Below, piece after piece: positions 32,390 to 41,584 of a stretch of 42,871 nucleotides of DNA. The stretch lies in NCBI GenBank assembly GCA_014801075.1, contig JAAVEW010000030.1:1-42871 (forward strand), written 5' to 3'. The stretch is from Barnesiella sp. (GTDB lineage: Bacteria; Bacteroidota; Bacteroidia; Bacteroidales; Muribaculaceae). Below the pieces are notes generated by a model. It worked only from the letters and a program-made list of their open reading frames with translations. It was not told the origin of the DNA and ran no database searches. Each line of letters opens with the position of its first letter. Positions within the stretch are counted from its first letter, which is position 1. A program made the translations under genes and the position numbers.

Positions 32390-33820
32390 TCAGGGGATTG
32401 ATACCTGCTGAGTGTTGTAGAACTGTATGGTCTTGGTCGAAAGGATAGCCATATATTTGTTCTGCAACTGTTCGAGGCGTGCCGAGAGCAGGTTGTTGTG
32501 GGCAGTCAGCAGGTCGAGGGGGTTGACGGCGCCGAGTTCAAACTGGCGGTTGACAAGTCGGTCGGTCTCCTCCATCGCGGCGAGACGAGCAATGCCGCTT
32601 TCATAGCGGGCGCGGGCGCTTCGTGCCTCGATATAGAGATTTTCGATTGTCTGCGACAGGTCGTCGAGGAGGTTGTCGCGGTTCACGTCATACTCGAGTG
32701 CGGCGATATTGGCCTTGGCGACAGCGCGGCGCGTCTTGTTGCCGTCAAAGATTGGGACGGAGAGCGACAGACCGATGTATTCATTGAAGCCGCGCGACAT
32801 CTGCCATGACCAACTGCGGCCGCCGGAGGTGTAACCGGTGCCGAGTCCGCCCTGCAGCGCCACGTTGGGCATTCTGCCCGCTTTGGCTACCTTCACGTCA
32901 TTGGCATATATATCTTTGCTCAGTTCGTTGCTTCTCAACTCCGGCAACCATGACTGCGCAGCGTGGTAGGTGGCGTCCATGGATGGGAGCAGTTCGTTGA
33001 CAGCGCCGTCGGGAAAGGCCGTGCGGTCTATCTCGAAGTCGTCGTCGATGCCGAGGGCGAGCAGCTGTTTCATTGTCATTTTATATGAGGCAAGCGAGCT
33101 TTCGGCCTCCACAACGTTGTATTCGTCCTGCGCGCGCTGGCTCTCTATCTGCGCCACTTCCACTATCGAGGAGCGGCCTGCCTCCATGAGTTTGCGGGCA
33201 CGCTCTGCCTGGGCCGTGCTTACTTCGAGGGTCTGCTTCGCTATGGCTACAGCCTCGTGGGAGTACATTATATTAAGGTAGGCGCGGAGTATCTGCAATT
33301 TGAGTTCCTTTACAAGGTCCTCACCCGCAAGCTCCTGCTGTCGGCGCATAAGGCGCGACGACTCCAGACGGTACTTTCTGGCGTTACCCTCCCACACTGT
33401 CCATGAGGCATTTACGCCGTAAGAACTGTTGTAGGCATTGGCATTGCGGCCGTCAGCCGGCTTGGGGTAATTTGTAAACCCCTGACTTGTAGCGAAGTCC
33501 ACGGTGGGGAGATACGCGTCCTTTGCACTCTCGATGTCCTGCTCGGCCTGCAAAATGGAAATGATAGTGCGGCGAATGTCGGGATTGTTGGCAATCGCAA
33601 TATCCACGCAATCGTCATACGACCACTCGGCCCACGCAACAACACTACTGTCACGCTTCACATCGCGCACACTGACATCGCTAAACATCCCGCCGGTTTC
33701 ATTCTGCGGCAGAGAGCTATTACTCTCCTGCGGATGACTATCATACCTATCCTGCGCTTGCCCGAAAGCAAAACCAAGACTGACCAACCCGGTTAAAACT
33801 AAAACTTTCCTGATTCCCAT
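32390..33820 (-). CDS. TolC-family outer-membrane efflux channel
   Basis: 476 residues from ATG 33820 (MGIRKVLVLTGLVSLGFAFG, signal peptide ending GQAQ); an ATG 51 bases upstream is not followed by a signal-like sequence. It has the two TolC-fold repeats, recognisable at DDCVDIAIANNPDIRRTI / EAGRSSIVEVAQIESQRAQD and NRQFELGAVNPLDLLTAHNN. It should form the outer-membrane exit of the MacAB-type exporter and is the first gene of that operon. A weak TAAATTTG (33883-33876) on the minus strand is a possible -7 element. Confidence 0.88.
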   Translation of the reverse strand: MGIRKVLVLTGLVSLGFAFGQAQDRYDSHPQESNSSLPQNETGGMFSDVSVRDVKRDSSVVAWAEWSYDDCVDIAIANNPDIRRTIISILQAEQDIESAKDAYLPTVDFATSQGFTNYPKPADGRNANAYNSSYGVNASWTVWEGNARKYRLESSRLMRRQQELAGEDLVKELKLQILRAYLNIMYSHEAVAIAKQTLEVSTAQAERARKLMEAGRSSIVEVAQIESQRAQDEYNVVEAESSLASYKMTMKQLLALGIDDDFEIDRTAFPDGAVNELLPSMDATYHAAQSWLPELRSNELSKDIYANDVKVAKAGRMPNVALQGGLGTGYTSGGRSWSWQMSRGFNEYIGLSLSVPIFDGNKTRRAVAKANIAALEYDVNRDNLLDDLSQTIENLYIEARSARARYESGIARLAAMEETDRLVNRQFELGAVNPLDLLTAHNNLLSARLEQLQNKYMAILSTKTIQFYNTQQVSIP

Positions 33821-33967
33821 AAATAAAAAAATGTGACTACTTATAAATCCGCACAAAAAGCGAACATACACGCTACAAATTTAATCAAATAATCTACACC
33901 CGCCACCAATTTAAAATTTTTTAATAAAACCACCCACCCCCGTCAAAGCCACCACCTCTAACATCAA

Positions 33968-34023
33968 TAAAGCCAATAGGGTTGGTAAAGTCGCATAGGA
34001 CATTACCAACCCTATTGGCTTTA
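33968..34023. terminator. Large inverted repeat, probable terminator
   Basis: Arms of 21 bases (33968-33988 and 34003-34023) pair perfectly around a 14-base loop, between the thioredoxin-like gene and the TolC gene. The core is AAGCCAATAGGGTTGGTAA. No long T-run follows on either strand. Confidence 0.65.
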
Positions 34024-34086
34024 CCAAGCCTAATGAACCTATCGGCCATTATCGCTACTTGCCAAGCGCGTGCCGGGCAATCCCGG

Positions 34087-34596
34087 TTACTTTTGGGTGA
34101 GGGCCGGGCGTTGGTTCATGTAGGATGAGATGTAGTCGTTGTCGGGGTTTACGGCTACGATTTTGCCTTTGGGGTCAATCAGGTAGGAGTTGTAGCCCTG
34201 AGTGATGCCGTAGTCCCGGATTATCTTGTCGAAGTCGGTTTCGCCTGCGAAGTATTGGTCGGCGGGGTCGAGATGGTCACGGTTAACTATCTCATTGAAA
34301 AGCTCCTCGCTGCGGTCGAAGTTGATTGAAAGTCGCTCCAGACGGGCCGCGCTTGAGATAGGTAAACGGTTGTACTCATTGGACTTCAAACGGGAATTGG
34401 CATCGGCCGACGACCAGAAGTCAACCAACACATATCGGCCTCGCAGGTCGCTGAGTTTCAATGTGGAGTCGTTGCGCGCCACTGTAAGGTCAGGCGCCTG
34501 TCGTCCCTCTTCGGGGTGAGCGTCCACGCCTATCATCTTTGTTCCGAAGAGCACTATTGCTCCGGCTATCAATATAAGTAATATCGTATTTCTCAT
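34087..34596 (-). CDS. Thioredoxin-fold protein without cysteines
   Basis: 169 residues with an N-terminal membrane anchor or signal (MRNTILLILIAGAIVLFGTK). The fold pattern of TlpA/AhpC-type redoxins is clear: GRQAPDLTVARNDSTLKLSD, LRGRYVLVDFWSSADANSR, then SYLIDPKGKIVAVNP. However, the WCxxC active site reads WSSADA, the usual cis-Pro position is GYN, and the whole protein contains no cysteine. It cannot do thiol chemistry and may be a binding or scaffold protein in the periplasm. It stands alone between two terminator-like repeats. Confidence 0.75.
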   Translation of the reverse strand: MRNTILLILIAGAIVLFGTKMIGVDAHPEEGRQAPDLTVARNDSTLKLSDLRGRYVLVDFWSSADANSRLKSNEYNRLPISSAARLERLSINFDRSEELFNEIVNRDHLDPADQYFAGETDFDKIIRDYGITQGYNSYLIDPKGKIVAVNPDNDYISSYMNQRPALTQK

Positions 34597-34711
34597 AATC
34601 ATTTGTTTTTAATACGTCATATTATCCCCCCTTTTAAAGAATAACAACCATAAAACGATAATTACCACAATTTTAGCCAAATTTAAACCTAAAGCCAAAA
34701 AATCAAAAAAA

Positions 34712-34747
34712 ATGAGGATGCGCCAAAATCAAATGACACATCCCCAT
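34712..34747 (-). terminator. Terminator of the glucanotransferase gene
   Basis: A 13-base stem with three G-U pairs (34712-34724 and 34735-34747), followed on the minus strand by eight T. It lies about 90 bases after the malQ stop. Confidence 0.7.
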
Positions 34748-34777
34748 CTTTAAGCGGGATATATTATTCTTTATATA

Positions 34778-34813
34778 TCTTATAAATCTTATAAGTCTTA
34801 TATATCTTATAAA
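34778..34813. repeat. Nine-base tandem repeat (four copies)
   Basis: TCTTATAnn repeats at 34778, 34787, 34796 and 34805 with an exact nine-base period, between malQ and its terminator. Function unknown. Confidence 0.8.
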
Positions 34814-34837
34814 ATTATATCGCAAGCCCCGGCATCA

Positions 34838-37516
34838 TCAGCGACCGGAGTCGTGAATCATTCCGGCGAGGCGACGGTTGAAGAGATCCTGACGGAGCAG
34901 GTCCTCAATGGTCATGTGCATGCGGTAGCGCCAGTAGTGACGCGGATTGGCCGGGACGTTGATTTGCTCTTCGAGCGGGTTGTGACGACGCAGATTACCG
35001 TCAATCGAGAGCCAATCCTGCAGCGGCAGAATGCAGAGCATTGAGGGTGACTTGAGGTGCAGGTCGACAATCTTCTCGCATATCCAAGGCTCGGCATACT
35101 GCGGAGCGGCGCCACCCTCGTGGAGCACACTGTTGTAGAAATGCTGAGTCTTTTCGCGGTTCTCCTCCCACCATTGGCGTATGCCGCCCATGTCGTGGGT
35201 AGAGGTGGTGCAAACCGAGTAGTAGGGATAATTCCAGGTGTTGCCGAACTCGGTGCGCGGGTCCTTGGGCATGCGCTGTATTTCGAGCGAAAGTATTTCG
35301 AGAGCGCTCATCACCGCGGGCACGCAATCGGGTATCATACCAAGGTCCTCGGCACATGTCAACATGTCGGTAGCCTCAATGAGCGGGGGAAGTTTCCACA
35401 TCGCTTTGCCATACCAGAAGTCGTTGTGACGGTGGTAGTAGAAGTCGTTGTAGAGGCGGTCGAAGCACCAGCGCTCGTAGTCGTTGAGCGCTCGGTAGGT
35501 ATAGGTGTACTGCGCCGAGATGCGGGGGTGATACTTGCCTTTTTCATACGGGTCCTCGATGAAGAGCACCTGATCGATGAGTCCGAGCAATCCGTTGCAC
35601 AGACGGTCGTTGTGCTCGTTCTTCTCCTGCGTAGCGAAGTATTCGGCCACCTTGCGCTGAGTGTTAAACTCGGGTTTGAGCTTGTAGCGGCCATAGCCTG
35701 CGTCGACAAGGAAACGGTCCTTGACTTCGCCTGCGCTCTCGCCGAAGAAGTCGCCGAGGAAGTAATCCATGATGAAAGGCGTAGTCTGCAGGTCAACGTC
35801 AATCCAGAAGTCGTAGTTGTTGCGCAGTTCGTCGGGAGTAAACGGAAGCGCGGGATTGAAGATGCCGAGCAGACCGTGAATCGCGTCCATAGGAATCTGC
35901 CATATACGGAAGAAACCAAGCACGTGGTCAATACGGTAGGCATCAAAATATTCCGACATCTTGCTGAAACGTTCGCGCCACCACTTGAAGCCATCCTTGT
36001 TCATCTCCTCCCAGTTGTAGGTGGGGAAGCCCCAGTTCTGACCGAGCACCGAGAAGTCATCCGGCGGCGCACCGGCCTGGCAATCGAGGTTGAAGAGTCG
36101 GGGTGAAATCCAGGCATCGACACTCGTGCGGGAGATACCGATAGGTATATCACCCTTGATGGCTACGCCGTTGGCGTGGGCATAGTCGCGCACGTTGCGC
36201 ATCTGCTTGTCGAGGTTGAACTGCTGGTAATATACGAAATTGATTTCGTTGATATTAGCCTTTACAAACTTGGCTATTTTATCTTTGTCATACACGGCAT
36301 ACTCGCCCCACTTCTCAAACTCGGGGGTGCCGTTCATGTCACGGAGCACACAGAAAGCGGCATAAGGTGTCAGCCACTCGGCATTCTTGTCGACAAACTG
36401 CTTGAAGTCGGCGCCGGCAACAACTTTCTCACCCTCCTGCGCGAAGATTTCGCGGGTGAAAGCGAGTTTGCCCTCATTGACACGTTCGTAGTCTATTTCC
36501 TTAAGGTTATTGAGTTCGCGCGCGAGGTTATCGTAGTAGGCCTGACGCTCGGGGTCGTTGAGTGTGCCGAGTTCGCTCAGGCGCAGATACATGGGATGGA
36601 GCGCGAAGGTTGAGTTGGCGTTGTAGGGGTAAGAGTCGGTCCACGTATGGGTCATCGTGGTGTCGTTGATGGGGAGAATCTGGAGGAAACGCTGACCGGT
36701 TGTTGCAGCCCAGTCAATCATTTTCTTGAGATCGTAGAAGTCACCCACACCGAAATCCTCTTCCGAACGAATTGAGAATACGGGGATAGCCACGCCGGCA
36801 CCGTGCCACGGGCTCAGAGGATTGTTGAAGCGGAGACCGCCTACTATAAGCACTTCATTTTTCTGCGCGGGACGGAAAACCATAGTGCGGTTGTCGCCAC
36901 CCTCCCATGCCACTACGTCGCCGGTTGCCTTATCAAGGATAAGGAACTTGTAATCAAATACCTCGGGGAGGGTCTTGAATTCAAGGTTCACGCTCCACTC
37001 GGGGAAGTTGGCATCGTTCATGCGCACGGCTTTGGCGGGATTCCACTCGCCAAGTGCCTCGCACTCGCCGCAAATGGCGAGCACCTGACCGGAAGCCACC
37101 ATGGGAGCTGCCACCGAGAGGTTGAGCAGACCGTTCTTCACCGAAAGTTGCTCGTCGCGGTCAGCACGACCGTTAACGCAGTCGGTAAACACTGTAGAAT
37201 AGAAGGGTTTGTCCCAGGGCTGGTCCTGCCAGCGGTCATATATCTCGTAGGTCTTTGCCGCACGTCCGCGGTGGAAGCGGTGGCCGTGTCCCCACTCGTT
37301 CCTTACGTAACCGTTCTCGTGACGCACGATGTAGCGGTATTCAAAATCGGGAGTATTGTCGGGCAATTCGACAACGGCCTGCCATGTGCCGTCACCTATC
37401 AGGCGCATCTTGACTGCCTTGTCGTAATCACCTCCGCCAAGTTCGGCGAGCGACGATGTCAGATAGACTGCTTCGCCCCAGTTGGTGCGATAGTCGATAT
37501 TAAAGGTTAGCTTCAT
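34838..37516 (-). CDS. malQ: 4-alpha-glucanotransferase (GH77) with N-terminal CBM20 domains
   Basis: 892 residues, longer than bacterial MalQ (about 700) because two starch-binding CBM20 domains lead the protein (about 1-110 and 125-225: FNIDYRTNWGEAVYL; VLAICGECEALGEWNPAKAV). The GH77 barrel follows with WQILPINDT-type strands (here FLQILPINDTTMTHTWTDSY), the nucleophile strand AYRIDHVLGFFRIW, the acid/base segment CAEDLGMIPDCVP and CTTSTHDMGGIRQW. This is the DPE2-like architecture common in Bacteroidetes. It transfers glucan segments between alpha-1,4-glucans in the cytoplasm, in glycogen or maltodextrin metabolism. No other glycogen genes lie nearby. Confidence 0.93.
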   Translation of the reverse strand: MKLTFNIDYRTNWGEAVYLTSSLAELGGGDYDKAVKMRLIGDGTWQAVVELPDNTPDFEYRYIVRHENGYVRNEWGHGHRFHRGRAAKTYEIYDRWQDQPWDKPFYSTVFTDCVNGRADRDEQLSVKNGLLNLSVAAPMVASGQVLAICGECEALGEWNPAKAVRMNDANFPEWSVNLEFKTLPEVFDYKFLILDKATGDVVAWEGGDNRTMVFRPAQKNEVLIVGGLRFNNPLSPWHGAGVAIPVFSIRSEEDFGVGDFYDLKKMIDWAATTGQRFLQILPINDTTMTHTWTDSYPYNANSTFALHPMYLRLSELGTLNDPERQAYYDNLARELNNLKEIDYERVNEGKLAFTREIFAQEGEKVVAGADFKQFVDKNAEWLTPYAAFCVLRDMNGTPEFEKWGEYAVYDKDKIAKFVKANINEINFVYYQQFNLDKQMRNVRDYAHANGVAIKGDIPIGISRTSVDAWISPRLFNLDCQAGAPPDDFSVLGQNWGFPTYNWEEMNKDGFKWWRERFSKMSEYFDAYRIDHVLGFFRIWQIPMDAIHGLLGIFNPALPFTPDELRNNYDFWIDVDLQTTPFIMDYFLGDFFGESAGEVKDRFLVDAGYGRYKLKPEFNTQRKVAEYFATQEKNEHNDRLCNGLLGLIDQVLFIEDPYEKGKYHPRISAQYTYTYRALNDYERWCFDRLYNDFYYHRHNDFWYGKAMWKLPPLIEATDMLTCAEDLGMIPDCVPAVMSALEILSLEIQRMPKDPRTEFGNTWNYPYYSVCTTSTHDMGGIRQWWEENREKTQHFYNSVLHEGGAAPQYAEPWICEKIVDLHLKSPSMLCILPLQDWLSIDGNLRRHNPLEEQINVPANPRHYWRYRMHMTIEDLLRQDLFNRRLAGMIHDSGR

Positions 37517-37692
37517 AGATGATGAGAAGTTATAGTTATTATTTTAATTTTATTTTTCGGAAATTATTTCACAAATCACAGGCGCTCCGCGCCTTTACTG
37601 CCTTGGCTGCCGCCAACCACAGGTAGCCGGGAGGCAGCGGTATTGATATAACAGTTTTTCAAGGCTTAAATATAGCATGTTTTTTTCAAACA

Positions 37693-37733
37693 AAGGCCCG
37701 ATTTCCTGAAAAAATTTCAAAAAATCGGGCCTT
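37693..37733. terminator. Terminator-like hairpin after nrdJ
   Basis: Twelve-base perfect arms AAGGCCCGATTT / AAATCGGGCCTT around a 17-base AT-rich loop, in the 301-base gap between malQ and nrdJ. The rest of that gap holds GC-rich short hairpins (for example GGCGC-TCC-GCGCC near 37581) and no gene that I can see. Confidence 0.6.
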
Positions 37734-37817
37734 GTATCTGAAAAGCGGGGTCAGTATGCCGGTTTTATGTTTTATAACATACGTTTCGACGACCGGCGCT
37801 CCGCCGCGGGGCTTTCA

Positions 37818-40346
37818 TCAGCCGCACTTGGAGGTGCCGCAGTTGGTGCATATCAGACAGCCTTCCTGATATACGAGGGTTTCCTGGCCGCAATTGGGAC
37901 AGGTCTGGCCGCTGGCACGCGTTCCGCTGGGGATATACTTCTTGAGCGCGCGTTCAACACCCATTTTCCAAGTGTTGATTGACTGGCTGTCGAGTTCGAG
38001 ACCCGAAACGAGTTTGAGCACCTGGTCGATAGGCATGCCGTAGCGGAGCACACCCGAAATCAGTTTGGCATAGTTCCAATACTCGGGGTTGAACTTGTCG
38101 GAAAGGCCCTCGATGGTAGTCTTGTGGCCGCGCTTGTTGACGAACTGGAAGTCGTAGCGCTTCACGCCGTTCTCGTCGGTTGCCTTGATTATCTTACCGT
38201 GGTTCACTGACTTGGGGCAGAATATACCATCCTCGTCATCGGCAAGACCGGTGAAGATTTCGTAAGGACGGCCATCCTTGAGACCTACGAATGCAATCCA
38301 TTTCTCTTTGTTGTTCTGGAAGCGCACGACGTCGGCTTCGAGTTCGAAGGGGCGCACGAGGGGTGCGGCCTTGACCGACTGTTCGGACGTTTTCTTCTTC
38401 TCTACTTGCACGAGCACTCCGGAGCGGCTGCCGTCGCGATAAACGGTGCATCCCTTGCAGCCCGACTTCCACGCCTCGACATAGAGACGGTTTACAAGCT
38501 CCTCGTCGACATCGGCGGGAAGATTGATGGTGACGGAGATAGAATGGTCAACCCACTTCTGCACGCGTCCCTGCATCTTCACTTTCTCCACCCAGTCGAT
38601 ATCATTGGCGGTAGCTTTATTGTAGGGCGAACGTGACACGAGTTCGTCGATTTCCTCCTGGGTGTAGTCATCCTTGACGGGGATGCCGTTCACTTTCATC
38701 CAGTCGATGAAGCGGGGATGGTACACGATATATTCCTCGAATGCGTCGCCTGAGTCGTCGACATAGTCAACGCGCGCCTCCACGTCGGAGGGGTTGACTT
38801 TGCGACGGCGCTTGTAGACGGGCATGAACACGGGCTCTATACCCGAAGTGGTACGGGTCATGAGCGAGGTGGTTCCCGTGGGGGCGATGGTAAGACACGC
38901 GATGTTGCGGCGACCGTATTTCTTCATGTCCTCCACGAGCTGCGGGTCGGCCTGACGGAGACGCTCCAGCATGGGGTTACCCTCCTCGCGGGCGCTGTCA
39001 TATATCTCGAATGCGCCGCGCTCCTTGGCCATCTCTACCGACGAACGGTAGGCTGCCAGAGCTATCGATTTGTGTACGCTCTCGGAGAACTCGGTGGCTT
39101 CGGGGGTGCCGTATCGGAGACCGAGCGCTGCGAGCATGTCGCCTTCACCGGTAGTTCCTACGCCTGTGCGGCGGCCGAGAAGTGTCTTGGCGCGTATCTT
39201 CTCCCAGAGGTGACGCTCGATGGTCTTTACCTCGTCGTTCTCGGGGTCGGCATTGATTTTTTCGAGAATGGTGTCAATCTTCTCCATCTCCAGGTCGATG
39301 ATGTCGTCCATGATGCGCTGTGCCTTGATGACATGCTTTCTGAGCAGGTCGAAGTCAAATGTCGCCTCAGCGGTGAAGGGGTTCTTGACATAGCTGAAAA
39401 GATTCATGGCCAGCAGACGGCATGAGTCGTAGGGGCAGAGGGGTATCTCGCCGCAGGGGTTGGTGGAGATGGTGCGGAATCCGAGGTCGGCGTAACAGTC
39501 GGGCAGTGACTCGCGGGTGATAGTGTCCCAGAAGAGCACGCCGGGTTCGGCCGACTTCCACGCGTTATGTATGATTTTGCCCCAGAGAGCTGCGGCGTCG
39601 ATTGATTTCTTTACCTGCGGGTCGTTGCTGTCGACGGGGAACTGCTGAGTGTATTCCTTACCCTCGGTTGCCGCGCGCATGAAGTCGTCGTCGATGCGCA
39701 CCGACACGTTGGCTCCGGTCACTTTGCCCTGGGTCATCTTGGCGTCGATAAACGACTCGGCATCGGGATGCTTGATTGACACGGTCATCATCAACGCTCC
39801 GCGACGGCCATCCTGCGCTACCTCGCGGGTAGAGTTGGAGTAGCGTTCCATGAAGGGTACGAGGCCTGTTGAAGTGAGGGCCGAATTTTTCACGGGCGAG
39901 CCTTTGGGACGCAGGTGTGACAGGTCATGGCCAACACCGCCGCGTCGTTTCATCAGCTGCACCTGCTCCTGGTCAATCAATATGATGCCGCCGTAGGAGT
40001 CGGGCTGACCGTCAAGACCGATTACGAAACAGTTGGAGAGCGAGCCTACCTGCAGGTCGTTGCCGATACCTGTCATGGGGCTGCCCTGCGGCACGATGTA
40101 TTTGAAGTCCTTGAGATAGGAGAACACTTCCTCCTCGCTCATAGGGTTGGGGTACTTGCTCTCCACGCGGGCTATCTCGCCGGCGAGACGATGGTGCATG
40201 TCGTCGGGCGTGCGCTCGTAGAGATTGTTTGCAGAATCCTTCAATGCATATTTGCTCACCCACACGCGTGCGGCAAGCTCATCGCCGTCAAAGTATTCGA
40301 GTGATGCGTTAAACGCATCATCATAACTGTAAACCTGTCGGTCCAT
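37818..40346 (-). CDS. nrdJ: Class II (adenosylcobalamin-dependent) ribonucleotide reductase
   Basis: 842 residues. The landmarks are VGSLSNCFVIG (first active-site Cys), NSTREVAQDGRRGALMMTV, the substrate loop TNPCGEIPLCPYDSCRLLAM and CLTIAPTGTTSLM with the radical-site region. A C-terminal zinc-ribbon-like tail CPNCGQETLVYQEGCLICTN then CG...KCG carries redox or metal cysteines. It reduces ribonucleotides to deoxyribonucleotides with B12 rather than an iron cofactor or glycyl radical, so it works with or without oxygen. The length and tail match the vitamin B12-dependent NrdJ of Bacteroidetes. I see no cobalamin riboswitch upstream. Confidence 0.93.
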   Translation of the reverse strand: MDRQVYSYDDAFNASLEYFDGDELAARVWVSKYALKDSANNLYERTPDDMHHRLAGEIARVESKYPNPMSEEEVFSYLKDFKYIVPQGSPMTGIGNDLQVGSLSNCFVIGLDGQPDSYGGIILIDQEQVQLMKRRGGVGHDLSHLRPKGSPVKNSALTSTGLVPFMERYSNSTREVAQDGRRGALMMTVSIKHPDAESFIDAKMTQGKVTGANVSVRIDDDFMRAATEGKEYTQQFPVDSNDPQVKKSIDAAALWGKIIHNAWKSAEPGVLFWDTITRESLPDCYADLGFRTISTNPCGEIPLCPYDSCRLLAMNLFSYVKNPFTAEATFDFDLLRKHVIKAQRIMDDIIDLEMEKIDTILEKINADPENDEVKTIERHLWEKIRAKTLLGRRTGVGTTGEGDMLAALGLRYGTPEATEFSESVHKSIALAAYRSSVEMAKERGAFEIYDSAREEGNPMLERLRQADPQLVEDMKKYGRRNIACLTIAPTGTTSLMTRTTSGIEPVFMPVYKRRRKVNPSDVEARVDYVDDSGDAFEEYIVYHPRFIDWMKVNGIPVKDDYTQEEIDELVSRSPYNKATANDIDWVEKVKMQGRVQKWVDHSISVTINLPADVDEELVNRLYVEAWKSGCKGCTVYRDGSRSGVLVQVEKKKTSEQSVKAAPLVRPFELEADVVRFQNNKEKWIAFVGLKDGRPYEIFTGLADDEDGIFCPKSVNHGKIIKATDENGVKRYDFQFVNKRGHKTTIEGLSDKFNPEYWNYAKLISGVLRYGMPIDQVLKLVSGLELDSQSINTWKMGVERALKKYIPSGTRASGQTCPNCGQETLVYQEGCLICTNCGTSKCG

Positions 40347-40583
40347 GATATTTTTGTATTTAAGTGCTGATTGGTTTTTTACGCTAATTTATTATTGCGA
40401 CACAAAGTAGGCAAATTTTTAATTCATGACCAAATTTTCCAACAACAAAACGACAAAATGTTGATAAGTTTTCAATTTTAAAAACACAAACATCTGACTA
40501 TTAGCTATTTAGTAAAATCGACACAACCTAAAAATTTCACTTTTCAAATAACAAACTGACTTTCAGCATAGTAAAAAATTTAG

Positions 40584-40614
40584 TTTGATTTTTCAAATAA
40601 ATTGCTTACCTTTG
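40584..40614 (+). promoter_or_regulatory. Promoter of the nitroreductase gene
   Basis: TTTG (40584-40587), 19 bases, TACCTTTG (40607-40614): exact consensus. It shows that the ATG at 40602 cannot be the start. The 300 bases between nrdJ and this gene are otherwise AT-rich and hold no gene that I can see. Confidence 0.8.
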
Positions 40615-40646
40615 ACTCAATCAGTACACCTTTACCCTACTTCATC

Positions 40647-41414
40647 ATGCAGGACAAAACAGAAAAATATTGGCAGAATCGCCGCACAATACGCAAATAT
40701 TCCGACCGCGAAGTTTCCGACTCTCTGCTCGACGACATCATCGAGAAAGCATCCCACGCGCCCACGACGGGCAACATGCAGCTGTATAGCGTAATCGTCA
40801 CACGCGATGCCGACAAACTCAAACAGCTCGCTCCCGCCCATTTCAATCAGCCCGCCGCAACCGGCGCTCCCGTGCTGCTCACCTTCTGCGCCGACTTCAA
40901 CCGCTTCTGCCGCTGGTGTGACATCTCTGACGCCGACCACGGCTATGACAACTTCCAGTCATTCATGACCGCCGTAATCGACACCGTCATCTTCACCCAG
41001 CAATTTGTCACCATCGCCGAGCGCGAAGGCCTCGGCTGCTGCTATCTCGGCACCACCACCTACAATGCTCCCTCTATCGCCGAGACGCTCGGTCTGCCCT
41101 CCCGCGTAGTCCCCGTGTGTACAATATCAGTGGGCTGGCCTGCCGACGAGGGCGCTGTCTCCGACCGTCTCCCCCTCTCGGCCATCGTTCACCGCGAAAC
41201 ATACCACAACGCCGACGACAACGAAATCGCAGGCTATTACGCCTATAAGGAATCGCTTCCCGAAAGCGCAAAATTCGTTACCGAGAACAACAAGAAAACA
41301 CTCGCTCAGGTATTCACCGACGTGCGCTACACCCGCGAAAACAATGAAACTTTCTCCCGCATCTACTACGACTTCATAGCCAACTCCGGCTACCCCTTCC
41401 CCACCGAAAAGTAA
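40647..41414 (+). CDS. Nitroreductase-family FMN oxidoreductase
   Basis: 255 residues from ATG 40647 (MQDKTEKYWQNRRTIRKYSD). The FMN-phosphate-binding RRTIRKYSDREV, the SHAPTTGNMQLYSVIV segment and the second FMN site AEREGLGCCYLGTTTYNAPS identify the nitroreductase fold; the C-terminal half resembles NfsA-type enzymes. It should reduce nitro compounds or quinones with NAD(P)H in the cytoplasm; the physiological substrate is unknown. It has its own consensus promoter and no linked genes. An IS3-family element starts about 120 bases after its stop. Confidence 0.85.
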   Translation: MQDKTEKYWQNRRTIRKYSDREVSDSLLDDIIEKASHAPTTGNMQLYSVIVTRDADKLKQLAPAHFNQPAATGAPVLLTFCADFNRFCRWCDISDADHGYDNFQSFMTAVIDTVIFTQQFVTIAEREGLGCCYLGTTTYNAPSIAETLGLPSRVVPVCTISVGWPADEGAVSDRLPLSAIVHRETYHNADDNEIAGYYAYKESLPESAKFVTENNKKTLAQVFTDVRYTRENNETFSRIYYDFIANSGYPFPTEK

Positions 41415-41584
41415 TATCATAGCTATAAAACCCGTCGTAATCCCACGAATCGCCCATCGAGTACCGGGTTTATTATCGGACTCATACCAAAGTTTGAGAG
41501 ATGGGGATGATGAACAGAAAAGGACGCGAAAAATGAACTGCACCCCAAAAGTTAGACATAAAACTTTTGGAGTGTAGTTTTATT

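Noticed and set aside
34771-34815. TCTTATA repeats as a CRISPR array.
   Set aside because: Units are nine bases without spacers and there are no cas genes in the window.
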